Positions 45,403 to 53,656 of a DNA stretch of 64,000 bases are shown here, piece by piece; the stretch's first letter is position 1; every line of letters starts with the position of its first letter. This DNA comes from an uncultured Eisenbergiella sp. (lineage in GTDB: Bacteria > Bacillota > Clostridia > Lachnospirales > Lachnospiraceae). Where the stretch lies: the NCBI GenBank assembly GCA_947598825.1, contig CANQFM010000002.1:1-64000 (forward strand), given 5' to 3'. The notes beneath the pieces are model-generated. The model ran no database searches, was not told the origin of the DNA, and worked only from the letters and a program-made list of their open reading frames with translations. A program made the position numbers and the translations under genes.

Positions 45403-46437
45403 ATGGAAAAGGGAAAGATCAGCGCGATCGTACCGGTCTATAACGGCGCACAGTGGATCGGAGTCTGTCTGGAGAGCCTTCTGGCCCAGACCTATCAAAA
45501 CTTTGAAGTGCTGATCCTGGACGATCATTCCGTCGATGGTACTGTAGATATTGTGCGGGCTTTTCAAAGAAAGGATCCCCGTATCCGCCTGATCCAGAGG
45601 GATCAGAGAGGGGTATCTTCGGCCCGCAATGAGGGAATGCGGGAAGCGGACGGCGAATTTCTCACTTTTGTGGATGCGGATGATAAACTGGACAGCCGGA
45701 TCTTTGAAATGTGGGCCGCCGTTTTGGCCGGAGGGGAAAGCGATCTGGCGCTGTGCGGTTATCGGACGTGGGACGGCGCAGAGGAACGTTCCACGGAAGA
45801 AAAGTCAGTAAATTCTGAATATTCAGCAAATAAAATTGAATGCAAAAATTATTCTGATAATTATGTAAAAAACATAAAAATAGAGAGATTTTTGTCGGAT
45901 TATATCCTAAGAGGAAACTCTCATTGCTGGGGCATCCTGTACCGGCGCAGCGCGATAGGCGGCGTCAGTTTCAGGGAGGATCTGACCATTGGAGAGGACA
46001 TGATGTTTTTGATGGATCTTTTGCCCAATCTGAAGCGGATCAGCATTCTGGATTACGAAGGCTATTATTACCGGATTAATAGGAAAGGCGCTATGCTCCG
46101 GCCGTTCCTTCCCTCCTATATGGACGAGATCAAAAGCTGGCGGATGGCGGCAGAGATGATCGAACGGGATTATCCCGCGCAGCGCAGCCGGGCGAACGGT
46201 ATCCTGGCGGTTTCCGCGATCCTGGTAGCGGGCAAGCTGGCAATGCTTTCTGCAGAGGAACGAAAAAAATACCGGGATTGCGTCAAGATCTGTCGGGAAA
46301 CGGTACGGCAGGCGCTGAGGACAGCGGGGGCCAAAAGGGAGCTGCCGGACGGATATGGGATCAAGGCAGCGCTGTTTTTGACTTGGCCGGCCCTGTATCT
46401 GAACCTGTATCACGGCTGGAAGGGAAAAGAAGTGTGA
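45403..46437 (+). CDS. Glycosyltransferase family 2 with AT-rich insert
   Basis: This is a 344-residue GT2 protein with AIVPVYNGAQWIG, ILDDHSVDGTVDIV, SSARNEGMREADGEF and DADD. AAAGGAGG sits before the ATG at 45403. Bases about 45800-45910 (residues about 133-168, Asn-, Lys- and Ile-rich) are far richer in A and T than the rest of the gene, as if replaced or inserted by recombination with a lower-GC source. The frame stays intact. Confidence 0.88.
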   Translation: MEKGKISAIVPVYNGAQWIGVCLESLLAQTYQNFEVLILDDHSVDGTVDIVRAFQRKDPRIRLIQRDQRGVSSARNEGMREADGEFLTFVDADDKLDSRIFEMWAAVLAGGESDLALCGYRTWDGAEERSTEEKSVNSEYSANKIECKNYSDNYVKNIKIERFLSDYILRGNSHCWGILYRRSAIGGVSFREDLTIGEDMMFLMDLLPNLKRISILDYEGYYYRINRKGAMLRPFLPSYMDEIKSWRMAAEMIERDYPAQRSRANGILAVSAILVAGKLAMLSAEERKKYRDCVKICRETVRQALRTAGAKRELPDGYGIKAALFLTWPALYLNLYHGWKGKEV

Positions 46438-46472
46438 ACAACGAGTTTGACTGATAGAGCGGGATAAGGAAT

Positions 46473-47654
46473 ATGAAAACGGATCAGATTGTTTTATATA
46501 TGCACGCGGGAAGCGGCAACCATGGCTGCGAAGCGATCGTCAACGGCCTGTGCGGCCTGCTGCCTGCGCCGGCATTGCTTATGAGTACCCGGGCGGAGGA
46601 AGACAGACGTTATTCTCTGGGGCCGCTGTTTGGCGGCAGGATCGAGCAGGAAAGAAGCGTGGAACAAAACCTGCCCGTTCACGTTTTTTATTATGCGAAA
46701 AAAAGGTTTTTCCGGGATCCGGACTGTTTCATGCGCTATCGCTACCGTGCAGTGTGCGGCGAAAACAAAAGCCCCCTGAACATTTCCATCGGCGGCGACA
46801 ATTACTGCTATGACAATATGCTGGACAGGCTGTTTTCGGCCAACCGGATCTTCCACGCCCAGGGTGGCAGGACGGCGCTCTACGGCTGTTCCATTGAACC
46901 GGAGCTTTTGGAGCGCCCGGAGATCCTGGAGGATATGGGGCGCTATGACCTGATCGTGGCGCGGGAAAGCGTTACCTGGCAGGCGCTTCTGGATGCCGGT
47001 GTGAAAGAAAAGGTATACCTGTGTCCGGATCCGGCATTCCTCATGCAAAGGGAAGAACTGCCTTTGCCGGAAGGGTGGGCAGAAGGAAACATGCTGGGGT
47101 TGAATGTCAGTCCCATGATTCTGGACAATGAGAGAAAGGCAGGCGTTACGATGGAAAACTATCGGGCGCTGATCGGGCATGTGCTTGCCGATACGGACCT
47201 GCGGGTGGCGCTGATCCCCCATGTGGTATGGGAAAGCAGCGATGACAGAAAGCCCATTCAAAGGCTGTATCAGGAGTTCGCGCATACCGGCCGGGTGATC
47301 GTGCTCCCGGATGCTTCGGCCCCCCAGCTAAAGGGCTATATCAGCCGGTGCCGGATGTTTATCGGGGCCAGGACGCACGCCACCATCGCCGCCTATTCTT
47401 CCTGTGTCCCCACGCTGACCGTGGGATATTCGGTGAAGGCCAGAGGGATCGCGGCAGACCTGTTCGGAACGGACAAAGATTATGTGATCCCTGTGCAGGG
47501 GTTGGGCAGGAGGGACGAATTATCCGCCGCCTTTGACTGGCTGTTACAAAGGGAGGATCGGATACGGGCGCATCTGGAAGAGAAAATGCCGGATTACCAG
47601 GCGCGGGCGGCGTCCGGCAGGAAACTGATCGAAAAGGTATGGGAGAAATCATGA
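46473..47654 (+). CDS. Polysaccharide pyruvyl transferase family protein
   Basis: This 393-residue protein of the CsaB/WcaK type adds ketal-linked pyruvate to sugars from phosphoenolpyruvate. It has HAGSGNHGCEAIVNGL near the N-terminus, LNISIGGDNYCYDN, IFHAQGGRTALYGCSI, VARESVTWQALLDAGV, and FIGARTHATIAAYSS with the conserved Arg and His. Pyruvylation would give the glycan negative charges. It overlaps the next gene by four bases. Confidence 0.88.
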   Translation: MKTDQIVLYMHAGSGNHGCEAIVNGLCGLLPAPALLMSTRAEEDRRYSLGPLFGGRIEQERSVEQNLPVHVFYYAKKRFFRDPDCFMRYRYRAVCGENKSPLNISIGGDNYCYDNMLDRLFSANRIFHAQGGRTALYGCSIEPELLERPEILEDMGRYDLIVARESVTWQALLDAGVKEKVYLCPDPAFLMQREELPLPEGWAEGNMLGLNVSPMILDNERKAGVTMENYRALIGHVLADTDLRVALIPHVVWESSDDRKPIQRLYQEFAHTGRVIVLPDASAPQLKGYISRCRMFIGARTHATIAAYSSCVPTLTVGYSVKARGIAADLFGTDKDYVIPVQGLGRRDELSAAFDWLLQREDRIRAHLEEKMPDYQARAASGRKLIEKVWEKS

Positions 47655-48874
47655 ACGGGCTTGAGAAAATGATAAACGCATCGGGAGAAATGCTTTTTTC
47701 GTATCCGTCATTTTCGGCGGCCGACAGGGCGAAACGTCTGGTGAAAAAGACGCTGTTCCATCAAAAAATGGCCCCTCTGGATGCCTTTTCCTGGCCCAAC
47801 GCCATGCTGGGGGACGGGCTTTTAACGGCTTTTGCGGCCACGGGAAACCGACAGGCCCTGTTGGACTGCGCGACCTATCTGGACCGGTGGGAGAAAAAGG
47901 AGTGCCGCATTTACTATGTGGATAATATCATGAACGCGGCCCTGGCCCTGTGGGTCGAGGGGCTGCTGGAAGACCCGCAGATCCTGGAAGGAAACGGGGA
48001 GCAAGAAGAGCGGGGGGACAAAGGGAGCGGGGCGCCTTTTGGCAACGCAGGCCTGCAAAGGACCTGCGCCCGGATCCGGGAAAGCTGCGCGGAATGGGTA
48101 CGGAGCGCGCAAAAGACCGGCGAAGGGATCCTGCCCTACAGGCCCCAGCTTCCGGATTGGGCCTTTGTCGATACCGTCGGCATGGTCTGTCCTTTTCTGT
48201 GCCGTTACGGCGCGCAAAAGGGGGATCTGCAGCTTCTGCGTCTCGGGATCCGGCAGATACAGCTTTTCCTGGAACGGGGAATGGATGCGGACACCGGCCT
48301 GCCCTATCATGGCTACGATGAAAAAACCGGCATGAAATACAGCGTCGTCGGGTGGGGAAGGGCCTGCGGCTGGCTGCTGATGGGGCTGGCGGACAGCCTG
48401 CCCTGGATAACCGGCCAGAAAAAGGAGTTTGCTCAGCTTTTGCTCGGCTACCGGAAGCTGACTGCCGCTGTTTTGCATTTTCAACGCCCTGACGGCGGTT
48501 TTTCCTGGCAGTTGCCGGCGCGGGAAGGGCATCGGGATACTTCGGCCGAGGGGATGATCGGCGCAGCGCTAGCCTTTGGCCTGCGGATGGGATATTATCG
48601 GGAGGGCGGCGTGCTGGGCGGCCGTATGGCCCTTCGGATCTATCAGGAGGAGCCGGATAACCTGCAAAGGGAAGAGGATCGAGTCGCCGGCGGGCTGAGA
48701 CGTTTATATAAGGCCATGCAGAGTTTGGTGGAGGGAGGCCGTATCGGGGACAGCCTTGGGGAATGCGCCGATTTTGCGCAGTATCCGCAGAACTACGGCG
48801 TTTATCCCTGGGGTATGGGCAGCGCGCTGCGGTTTTTTTCAGAAATGCAGTTATGGGAAGAAACGGTGGAGTAG
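47651..48874 (+). CDS. GH88/GH105-like alpha/alpha-barrel protein
   Basis: This 407-residue protein shows features of the unsaturated glucuronyl/rhamnogalacturonyl hydrolases: FVDTVGMVCPFL (putative catalytic Asp), VVGWGRACGWLLMGL, FQRPDGGFSWQLP and DTSAEGMIGAALAFGLRMG. It has no signal peptide, so it is cytoplasmic. ATG at 47651 follows GGGAG and overlaps the previous stop; the ATG at 47639 precedes that site. A hydrolase inside a biosynthetic run may edit or recycle the glycan, or may be a non-hydrolytic relative. Confidence 0.75.
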   Translation: MNGLEKMINASGEMLFSYPSFSAADRAKRLVKKTLFHQKMAPLDAFSWPNAMLGDGLLTAFAATGNRQALLDCATYLDRWEKKECRIYYVDNIMNAALALWVEGLLEDPQILEGNGEQEERGDKGSGAPFGNAGLQRTCARIRESCAEWVRSAQKTGEGILPYRPQLPDWAFVDTVGMVCPFLCRYGAQKGDLQLLRLGIRQIQLFLERGMDADTGLPYHGYDEKTGMKYSVVGWGRACGWLLMGLADSLPWITGQKKEFAQLLLGYRKLTAAVLHFQRPDGGFSWQLPAREGHRDTSAEGMIGAALAFGLRMGYYREGGVLGGRMALRIYQEEPDNLQREEDRVAGGLRRLYKAMQSLVEGGRIGDSLGECADFAQYPQNYGVYPWGMGSALRFFSEMQLWEETVE

Positions 48875-50416
48875 ATGGAACAGCAGACAGGCCGGGTGCG
48901 GCATGCGGCGAAGAACATTATATTCGGAATGGGCGGCAACGTGGTTACCATGCTGCTGCGCTTTGCGCTGCGCACCGTTTTCATCGCTAAGCTGGGTGAG
49001 ACGCTAAACGGCGTGGAGGATCTGTATACAGAGGTGCTGACGCTGTTATCGCTGGCGGAACTGGGCGTCGGGACCGCCCTGAATTTCAGCCTTTACGGCC
49101 CCGTGGCCAGGGGGGAACGGGAAAAAGTAAAATCCTACATGCTCCTCTATAAACAGGCGTACCGCGTCATCGCCATCGTGATCGCGGCGGTGGGTATCGC
49201 GCTGGTTCCTTTTTTACAGTATATCATCAAGGATCCGGGCAGCCTGACCCTGGCGCAGCTACGGACCTATTATCTCGTTTTTCTGTTCAATACGGTCAGC
49301 TCCTATTTTGTGGCGTATAAGTACAGCCTTGCCAATGCGGAACAGAAAAATTATATTCAGACCAATGCGATCACCGTCACCAAAATGATCTCCGTATCGC
49401 TGCAGCTTTTGGGACTGTTTTTGCTGCCGGATTATATGCTCTATCTTTTGACCCAGGCTGCGGTGGAGCTGGCGCAGAAGATCGTGGTCAGCCGGTATTT
49501 AAACCGCAGATATCCCCTTCTGACGGAAAAGGACGTCCGGCCCCTGGAAACAAAAGAGCGCAGGGAAGTCGTAAAAAAGACGAAAGCCCTGCTTTTGCAC
49601 CGGGTAGGCGACATGGCCCGGCTGCAGACGGACGCAGTCATTATCTCTACCTTCCAGAACGTGGCGGCGGTGGGCTTTATCGGCAACTATAAGCTGATCG
49701 TCAATTCCGTTTCCAATTATGTGAACGTGATCTTCAATTCCGTGATCTCAAGCTTCGGCAACCTGATCGCCACGGAAGGGCGGGACAAGCAGTTTTCGCT
49801 GTTTAAGGTGTATCGTTTTTTTGCGGTGTGGATCTACGGGTTTTCGGCGGTGGGCTTTTTCTTGCTGCTGTCCCCGCTGATCGAAATGGTTCTTGGAAAA
49901 AGCTGGGTTCTGCCGTCTTCTGTCATTTCCTGGTTCCTTCTCGACTACTTCCTGAAAGGGGAACGGATCGTGCTTTCCAATTTTAAAACGGCGGCGGGCG
50001 TTTTTGAACAGGACAAGTATCTGACCCTTTTCCAGGGTGCGGTGAATCTGGTGATCTCGATCGCCTTAGTCCGTCCCCTGGGGCTGGCGGGCGTCTATAT
50101 CGGTACTGTAGTTTCGGGGCTGATCGCCAACATCACAAAGCCCATTATCATCTACAGGGTCTGTTTCGACCGGCCCGCATGGTCTTATTTCCGGGATTTC
50201 GTCAAATATCTGGCGGTCATCGGGGCAGCGCTGCTACTTTTGATCCCGCTGCAGGATATGCTGATGCCGCAGGTGACGCTGCTGAAATTTGTCATGATGA
50301 TCGCAGTGATCACGGCGGTATTCAACGGGATCTTTCTGCTGGCCTTTGGACGGACGGAAGAATTTAAGTATTTGTATCATATGGTGTATGACCGGATAAA
50401 GAGGTGGAAGAGTTGA
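48875..50416 (+). CDS. Polysaccharide flippase, Wzx/MATE-like
   Basis: The 513-residue membrane protein has 12-14 spans of the MOP superfamily. It moves undecaprenyl-linked repeat units to the outer face. ELGVGTALNFSLYGPVARG near the N-terminus and the LHRVGDMARLQTDAVIIS segment are typical of Firmicutes Wzx proteins. It begins directly after the preceding stop and its end overlaps the GT11 start. Confidence 0.9.
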   Translation: MEQQTGRVRHAAKNIIFGMGGNVVTMLLRFALRTVFIAKLGETLNGVEDLYTEVLTLLSLAELGVGTALNFSLYGPVARGEREKVKSYMLLYKQAYRVIAIVIAAVGIALVPFLQYIIKDPGSLTLAQLRTYYLVFLFNTVSSYFVAYKYSLANAEQKNYIQTNAITVTKMISVSLQLLGLFLLPDYMLYLLTQAAVELAQKIVVSRYLNRRYPLLTEKDVRPLETKERREVVKKTKALLLHRVGDMARLQTDAVIISTFQNVAAVGFIGNYKLIVNSVSNYVNVIFNSVISSFGNLIATEGRDKQFSLFKVYRFFAVWIYGFSAVGFFLLLSPLIEMVLGKSWVLPSSVISWFLLDYFLKGERIVLSNFKTAAGVFEQDKYLTLFQGAVNLVISIALVRPLGLAGVYIGTVVSGLIANITKPIIIYRVCFDRPAWSYFRDFVKYLAVIGAALLLLIPLQDMLMPQVTLLKFVMMIAVITAVFNGIFLLAFGRTEEFKYLYHMVYDRIKRWKS

Positions 50417-51309
50417 TCGTCATAAAAGTCATGGGCGGGTTGGGGAATCAGCTCCAGCAGTATGCGCTGTATCGGAAAATGCAGATGCTGGGTAAAGACG
50501 CGAAGCTGGATCTTTCCTGGTTTGAAGAGAGGAATCAGGATCAGGTGTTGGCGCAGAGAAAACTGGAACTGCGCTATTTTAAGGAGCTTCCCATGGAGGT
50601 ATGCACAAAAAAGGAGAGGGACAGCCTGTTGGGCGGAGAGGATATCCGGGGGAAATTGAGACGGAAGCTGATGCCACAAAGCGTGCGCATTTTCCGGGAA
50701 AGCGGCATGTATCATCCGGAGATTTTCGGATTCTCTGATAGGTATTTGGAGGGATTCTGGGCCTGTGAAAAATATTATGCGGATATTCTGCCGGAACTGA
50801 GAAAGGAAATTGTATTTCCAAATGACGATAATGAAATAAATAATCAGATAATACAAAAGATTAAGAGAGAAATGTCTGTCAGTTTGCACGTTCGCAGAGG
50901 GGATTATCTCGACCCGGAGAATGCGGCCCTGTTCGGCGGGATCTGTACGGAAGCCTATTATGAGGCCGCAGTCCGATATATCCGAAAGCGGTGCCCGGAC
51001 GCCCATTTTTATGTGTTCTCGGATGACAGCGGTTATGTGAAGGAAAAATACCGGGGCAGCGATTATACGGTGGTGGACTGGAATACGGGCGAAAACAGCT
51101 TTTGGGATATCCGGCTCATGAGCTGCTGTAGGCATAATATTTGCGCCAATTCCACGTTCAGCTTCTGGGGAGCGAGGCTGAACTCAAATCCCGATAAGAT
51201 CATGATCCGGCCGGCAAAGCATAAAAACAGTCAGCAGGCCAGTATAGAGCAGATGCACAGGCTGTGGGAGGGCTGGACGATCGTGGATGAGAGGGGCAAA
51301 GTGGATTGA
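50413..51309 (+). CDS. GT11-family glycosyltransferase, copy 3
   Basis: The 298-residue protein begins (TTG start) IVIKVMGGLGNQLQQYALYRKM. It carries the intact LHVRRGDYLDP donor motif, FYVFSDDSGYVKEKY and STFSFWGARLNS. TTG at 50413 overlaps the flippase stop; GTG at 50404 is an alternative. Bases 50805-50878 are AT-rich compared with the flanks. It ends the long run of overlapping genes; a 201-base AT-rich gap follows. Confidence 0.9.
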   Translation: MIVIKVMGGLGNQLQQYALYRKMQMLGKDAKLDLSWFEERNQDQVLAQRKLELRYFKELPMEVCTKKERDSLLGGEDIRGKLRRKLMPQSVRIFRESGMYHPEIFGFSDRYLEGFWACEKYYADILPELRKEIVFPNDDNEINNQIIQKIKREMSVSLHVRRGDYLDPENAALFGGICTEAYYEAAVRYIRKRCPDAHFYVFSDDSGYVKEKYRGSDYTVVDWNTGENSFWDIRLMSCCRHNICANSTFSFWGARLNSNPDKIMIRPAKHKNSQQASIEQMHRLWEGWTIVDERGKVD

Positions 51310-51352
51310 ACGAAAGCAAATAAGGGATATTCTAATGGAAAAGGAGTTTGTG

Positions 51353-51381
51353 TTGCTTTTCCGGGGAATATTGTGTATATT
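51353..51381 (+). promoter_or_regulatory. Promoter of the rfbH block
   Basis: TTGCTT (51353-51358), 17 bases, TATATT (51376-51381) with TGTG just before it. The -35 lies in a small hairpin (GGAAAAG 51337-51343 with CTTTTCC 51356-51362). The 201-base gap 51310-51510 holds no gene. Confidence 0.6.
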
Positions 51382-51510
51382 ATATATGGGATTTTAGCCT
51401 GTCCTAAAATGTATGATGGTTTTGAATGTATACGGTTTTTTTCATGTGTGAAATCTTTTTTTGAACATGACGGCAGGTCAGATATTTTTCTAAGGAAAGG
51501 CTGATAGAAT

Positions 51511-52854
51511 ATGGCAGGAAATGACGATGAGGCGAGGGCGCGGCAGGAAATCCTGGATTTGGTCGCAGCGTATTGGGAGCGCTTCCATAAGGGGGAGGAA
51601 GCCTTTGCCCCCGGGCAGCAGATTCCCTATGCCTCCCGGGTATATGACAGCAGGGAAATGGTGAATCTGGTGGACAGCGCGCTGGATTTCTGGCTGACGG
51701 CGGGCCGGTATACCCAACAGTTTGAAAAGGAACTGGCGGAATATCTCGGCGTAAAATTCTGCGCTCTGGTCAATTCCGGTTCTTCGGCGAATCTTCTGGC
51801 GTTCATGGCCCTGACCTCTCCGCTGTTAAAGGAACGCAGGATCCAACGGGGCGACGAGGTGATCACGGTGGCGGCGGGTTTTCCGACGACGGTAACGCCG
51901 ATCATCCAGTTCGGCGCGGTGCCGGTATTTGTGGATGTGACGATCCCGCAGTACAATATTGACGTTGCCATGCTGGAGGCGGCAAGATCGGAAAAAACAA
52001 AGGCCGTGATGCTGGCGCATACGCTGGGTAACCCCTTTGACCTGGCGGCTGTCCGGGCGTTTTGCGACCGGTACGGATTGTGGCTGATAGAGGATAATTG
52101 CGATGCGCTGGGATCCCGGTACGCCTATCAGGGAAAAATGCGTTATACGGGGACAATAGGGGATATCGGGACGTCGAGCTTTTATCCTCCCCATCATATG
52201 ACGATGGGCGAGGGGGGCGCTGTGTATACGGATCATCCGCTTTTAAACAAGTGCATTCGCTCTTTTCGGGACTGGGGCAGGGACTGTGCGTGTCCTCCCG
52301 GACAGGACGGGCTGTGCGGACACCGGTTCGACGGCCAATACGGGGAACTGCCGGTAGGCTATGACCATAAATACGTCTATTCGCACTTCGGCTATAATCT
52401 GAAAGCCACAGACCTGCAGGCGGCCATCGGCTGCGCGCAGTTGGAAAAACTGCCGGAATTTACAAAAAAACGGAAACACAATTTCAAGAGGTTAAAAGCA
52501 GCGCTTCAGGGGACGCAGGATCGGCTTATTTTGCCAGAGCCGTGTACGAACGCGGATCCGAGCTGGTTTGGGTTTTTGATTACCTGCCGGGAAAACGTGG
52601 ACAGGAATAAGCTTGTCCGGTATGTGGAAAACTGCGGTGTGCAGACGAGGCTTTTGTTTTCAGGGAATCTGACCAAACATCCGTGTTTTGACGAAATGCG
52701 GCGAAGCGGCGAAGGATTTCGAATTGTCGGGAAGCTGGATAATACGGACAGGATCATGCGGGATTCTTTCTGGGTGGGCGTATACCCTGGGATGACGGAC
52801 GATAGGATCGATTACATGGCGGAGACGATAGGCGCAGCATTGGAGGTGTCGTGA
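51511..52854 (+). CDS. rfbH: CDP-4-keto-6-deoxyglucose 3-dehydrase (E1)
   Basis: This pyridoxamine-phosphate and [2Fe-2S] enzyme removes the C3 hydroxyl of CDP-4-keto-6-deoxyglucose with a reductase partner. The 447-residue protein is in the DegT family, but the usual PLP Lys is replaced by His in PPHHMTMGEGG (His228/229). That is the hallmark of E1 against aminotransferases. Likely cluster ligands are Cys259 and Cys261 (DCACPPG), Cys269 (GLCGHRF) and a Cys near 197. No E3-type ferredoxin reductase gene is in the window. CDS follows a promoter and AAGGAAAGG. Confidence 0.93.
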   Translation: MAGNDDEARARQEILDLVAAYWERFHKGEEAFAPGQQIPYASRVYDSREMVNLVDSALDFWLTAGRYTQQFEKELAEYLGVKFCALVNSGSSANLLAFMALTSPLLKERRIQRGDEVITVAAGFPTTVTPIIQFGAVPVFVDVTIPQYNIDVAMLEAARSEKTKAVMLAHTLGNPFDLAAVRAFCDRYGLWLIEDNCDALGSRYAYQGKMRYTGTIGDIGTSSFYPPHHMTMGEGGAVYTDHPLLNKCIRSFRDWGRDCACPPGQDGLCGHRFDGQYGELPVGYDHKYVYSHFGYNLKATDLQAAIGCAQLEKLPEFTKKRKHNFKRLKAALQGTQDRLILPEPCTNADPSWFGFLITCRENVDRNKLVRYVENCGVQTRLLFSGNLTKHPCFDEMRRSGEGFRIVGKLDNTDRIMRDSFWVGVYPGMTDDRIDYMAETIGAALEVS

Positions 52855-53636
52855 TGAAAGTGGTATTGCTTGCGGGGGGCTTTGGCACCCGGCTGTCGGA
52901 GGAATCGGAGTTTCGACCGAAGCCGATGATCGAGATCGACGGGAAACCGATCCTGTGGCATATTATGAAGGAATACAGTTATTACGGATTCCGTGATTTC
53001 GTGATCTGCGCCGGCTATAAGCAGTATATGATCAAGGAATGGTTCGCGGATTATTTTTTGCACAATTCCGATATTACGTTCAATTTTAAAAATGGGAAAA
53101 ACGAGATGACCGTTCATGACCAGCACTGCGAGCCCTGGGAGGTAACGGTGGTCGATACCGGGCTTCATACGATGACGGGGGGCAGGATCAGGCGCATACG
53201 AAAATATGTGGGCGAGGAACCGTTTTTTATGACCTATGGAGACGGCGTATGCGATGTGGATATTTCCAAGCTGTTGGAGTTTCATAAGAGCCATGGGAAG
53301 ATCGCGACGATGACGACCGTGAAAAGGGAATCGCAAAAAGGGATCATCGAGGTGGGGCCGGATTATGCGGTCAGATCCTTCCGGGAGAAGAGCATGCGGG
53401 ACAGCGTTCTGATCAACGCGGGATATATGGTTTTAAACCCGGAGATCTTCGATTATCTGGAAGGGGACGATACCATTTTTGAAAGACAGCCCATGGCCAG
53501 GCTGGTGCAGGAGGGCCAGGTGATGTCCTATCTGCATAAGGGTTTCTGGCAGTGCATGGACAATAAGCACGATATGGACAAGCTGGAGGAAATGGTGATC
53601 CAAAAAAGGGCCCCCTGGATCAAGTGGGAGGACTGA
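52854..53636 (+). CDS. rfbF: Glucose-1-phosphate cytidylyltransferase
   Basis: It makes CDP-glucose from CTP and glucose 1-phosphate, the first step to CDP-3,6-dideoxyhexoses. The 260-residue nucleotidyltransferase has LAGGFGTRLSEESEFRPKPM, FVICAGYKQYMIKEWF, TYGDGVCDVD and the product-end motif GFWQCMDNKHDM. ATG at 52854 overlaps the rfbH stop, with TGGAGGTG upstream. CDP-glucose 4,6-dehydratase (rfbG), the step between this enzyme and rfbH, is not in the window. Confidence 0.94.
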   Translation: MKVVLLAGGFGTRLSEESEFRPKPMIEIDGKPILWHIMKEYSYYGFRDFVICAGYKQYMIKEWFADYFLHNSDITFNFKNGKNEMTVHDQHCEPWEVTVVDTGLHTMTGGRIRRIRKYVGEEPFFMTYGDGVCDVDISKLLEFHKSHGKIATMTTVKRESQKGIIEVGPDYAVRSFREKSMRDSVLINAGYMVLNPEIFDYLEGDDTIFERQPMARLVQEGQVMSYLHKGFWQCMDNKHDMDKLEEMVIQKRAPWIKWED

Positions 53637-53656
53637 ACGTATTCGTGAGGTGATCC

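Noticed and set aside
45800..45910. Inserted mobile element in the GT2 gene
   Set aside because: The AT-rich patch is short, keeps frame and has no terminal repeats or transposase.
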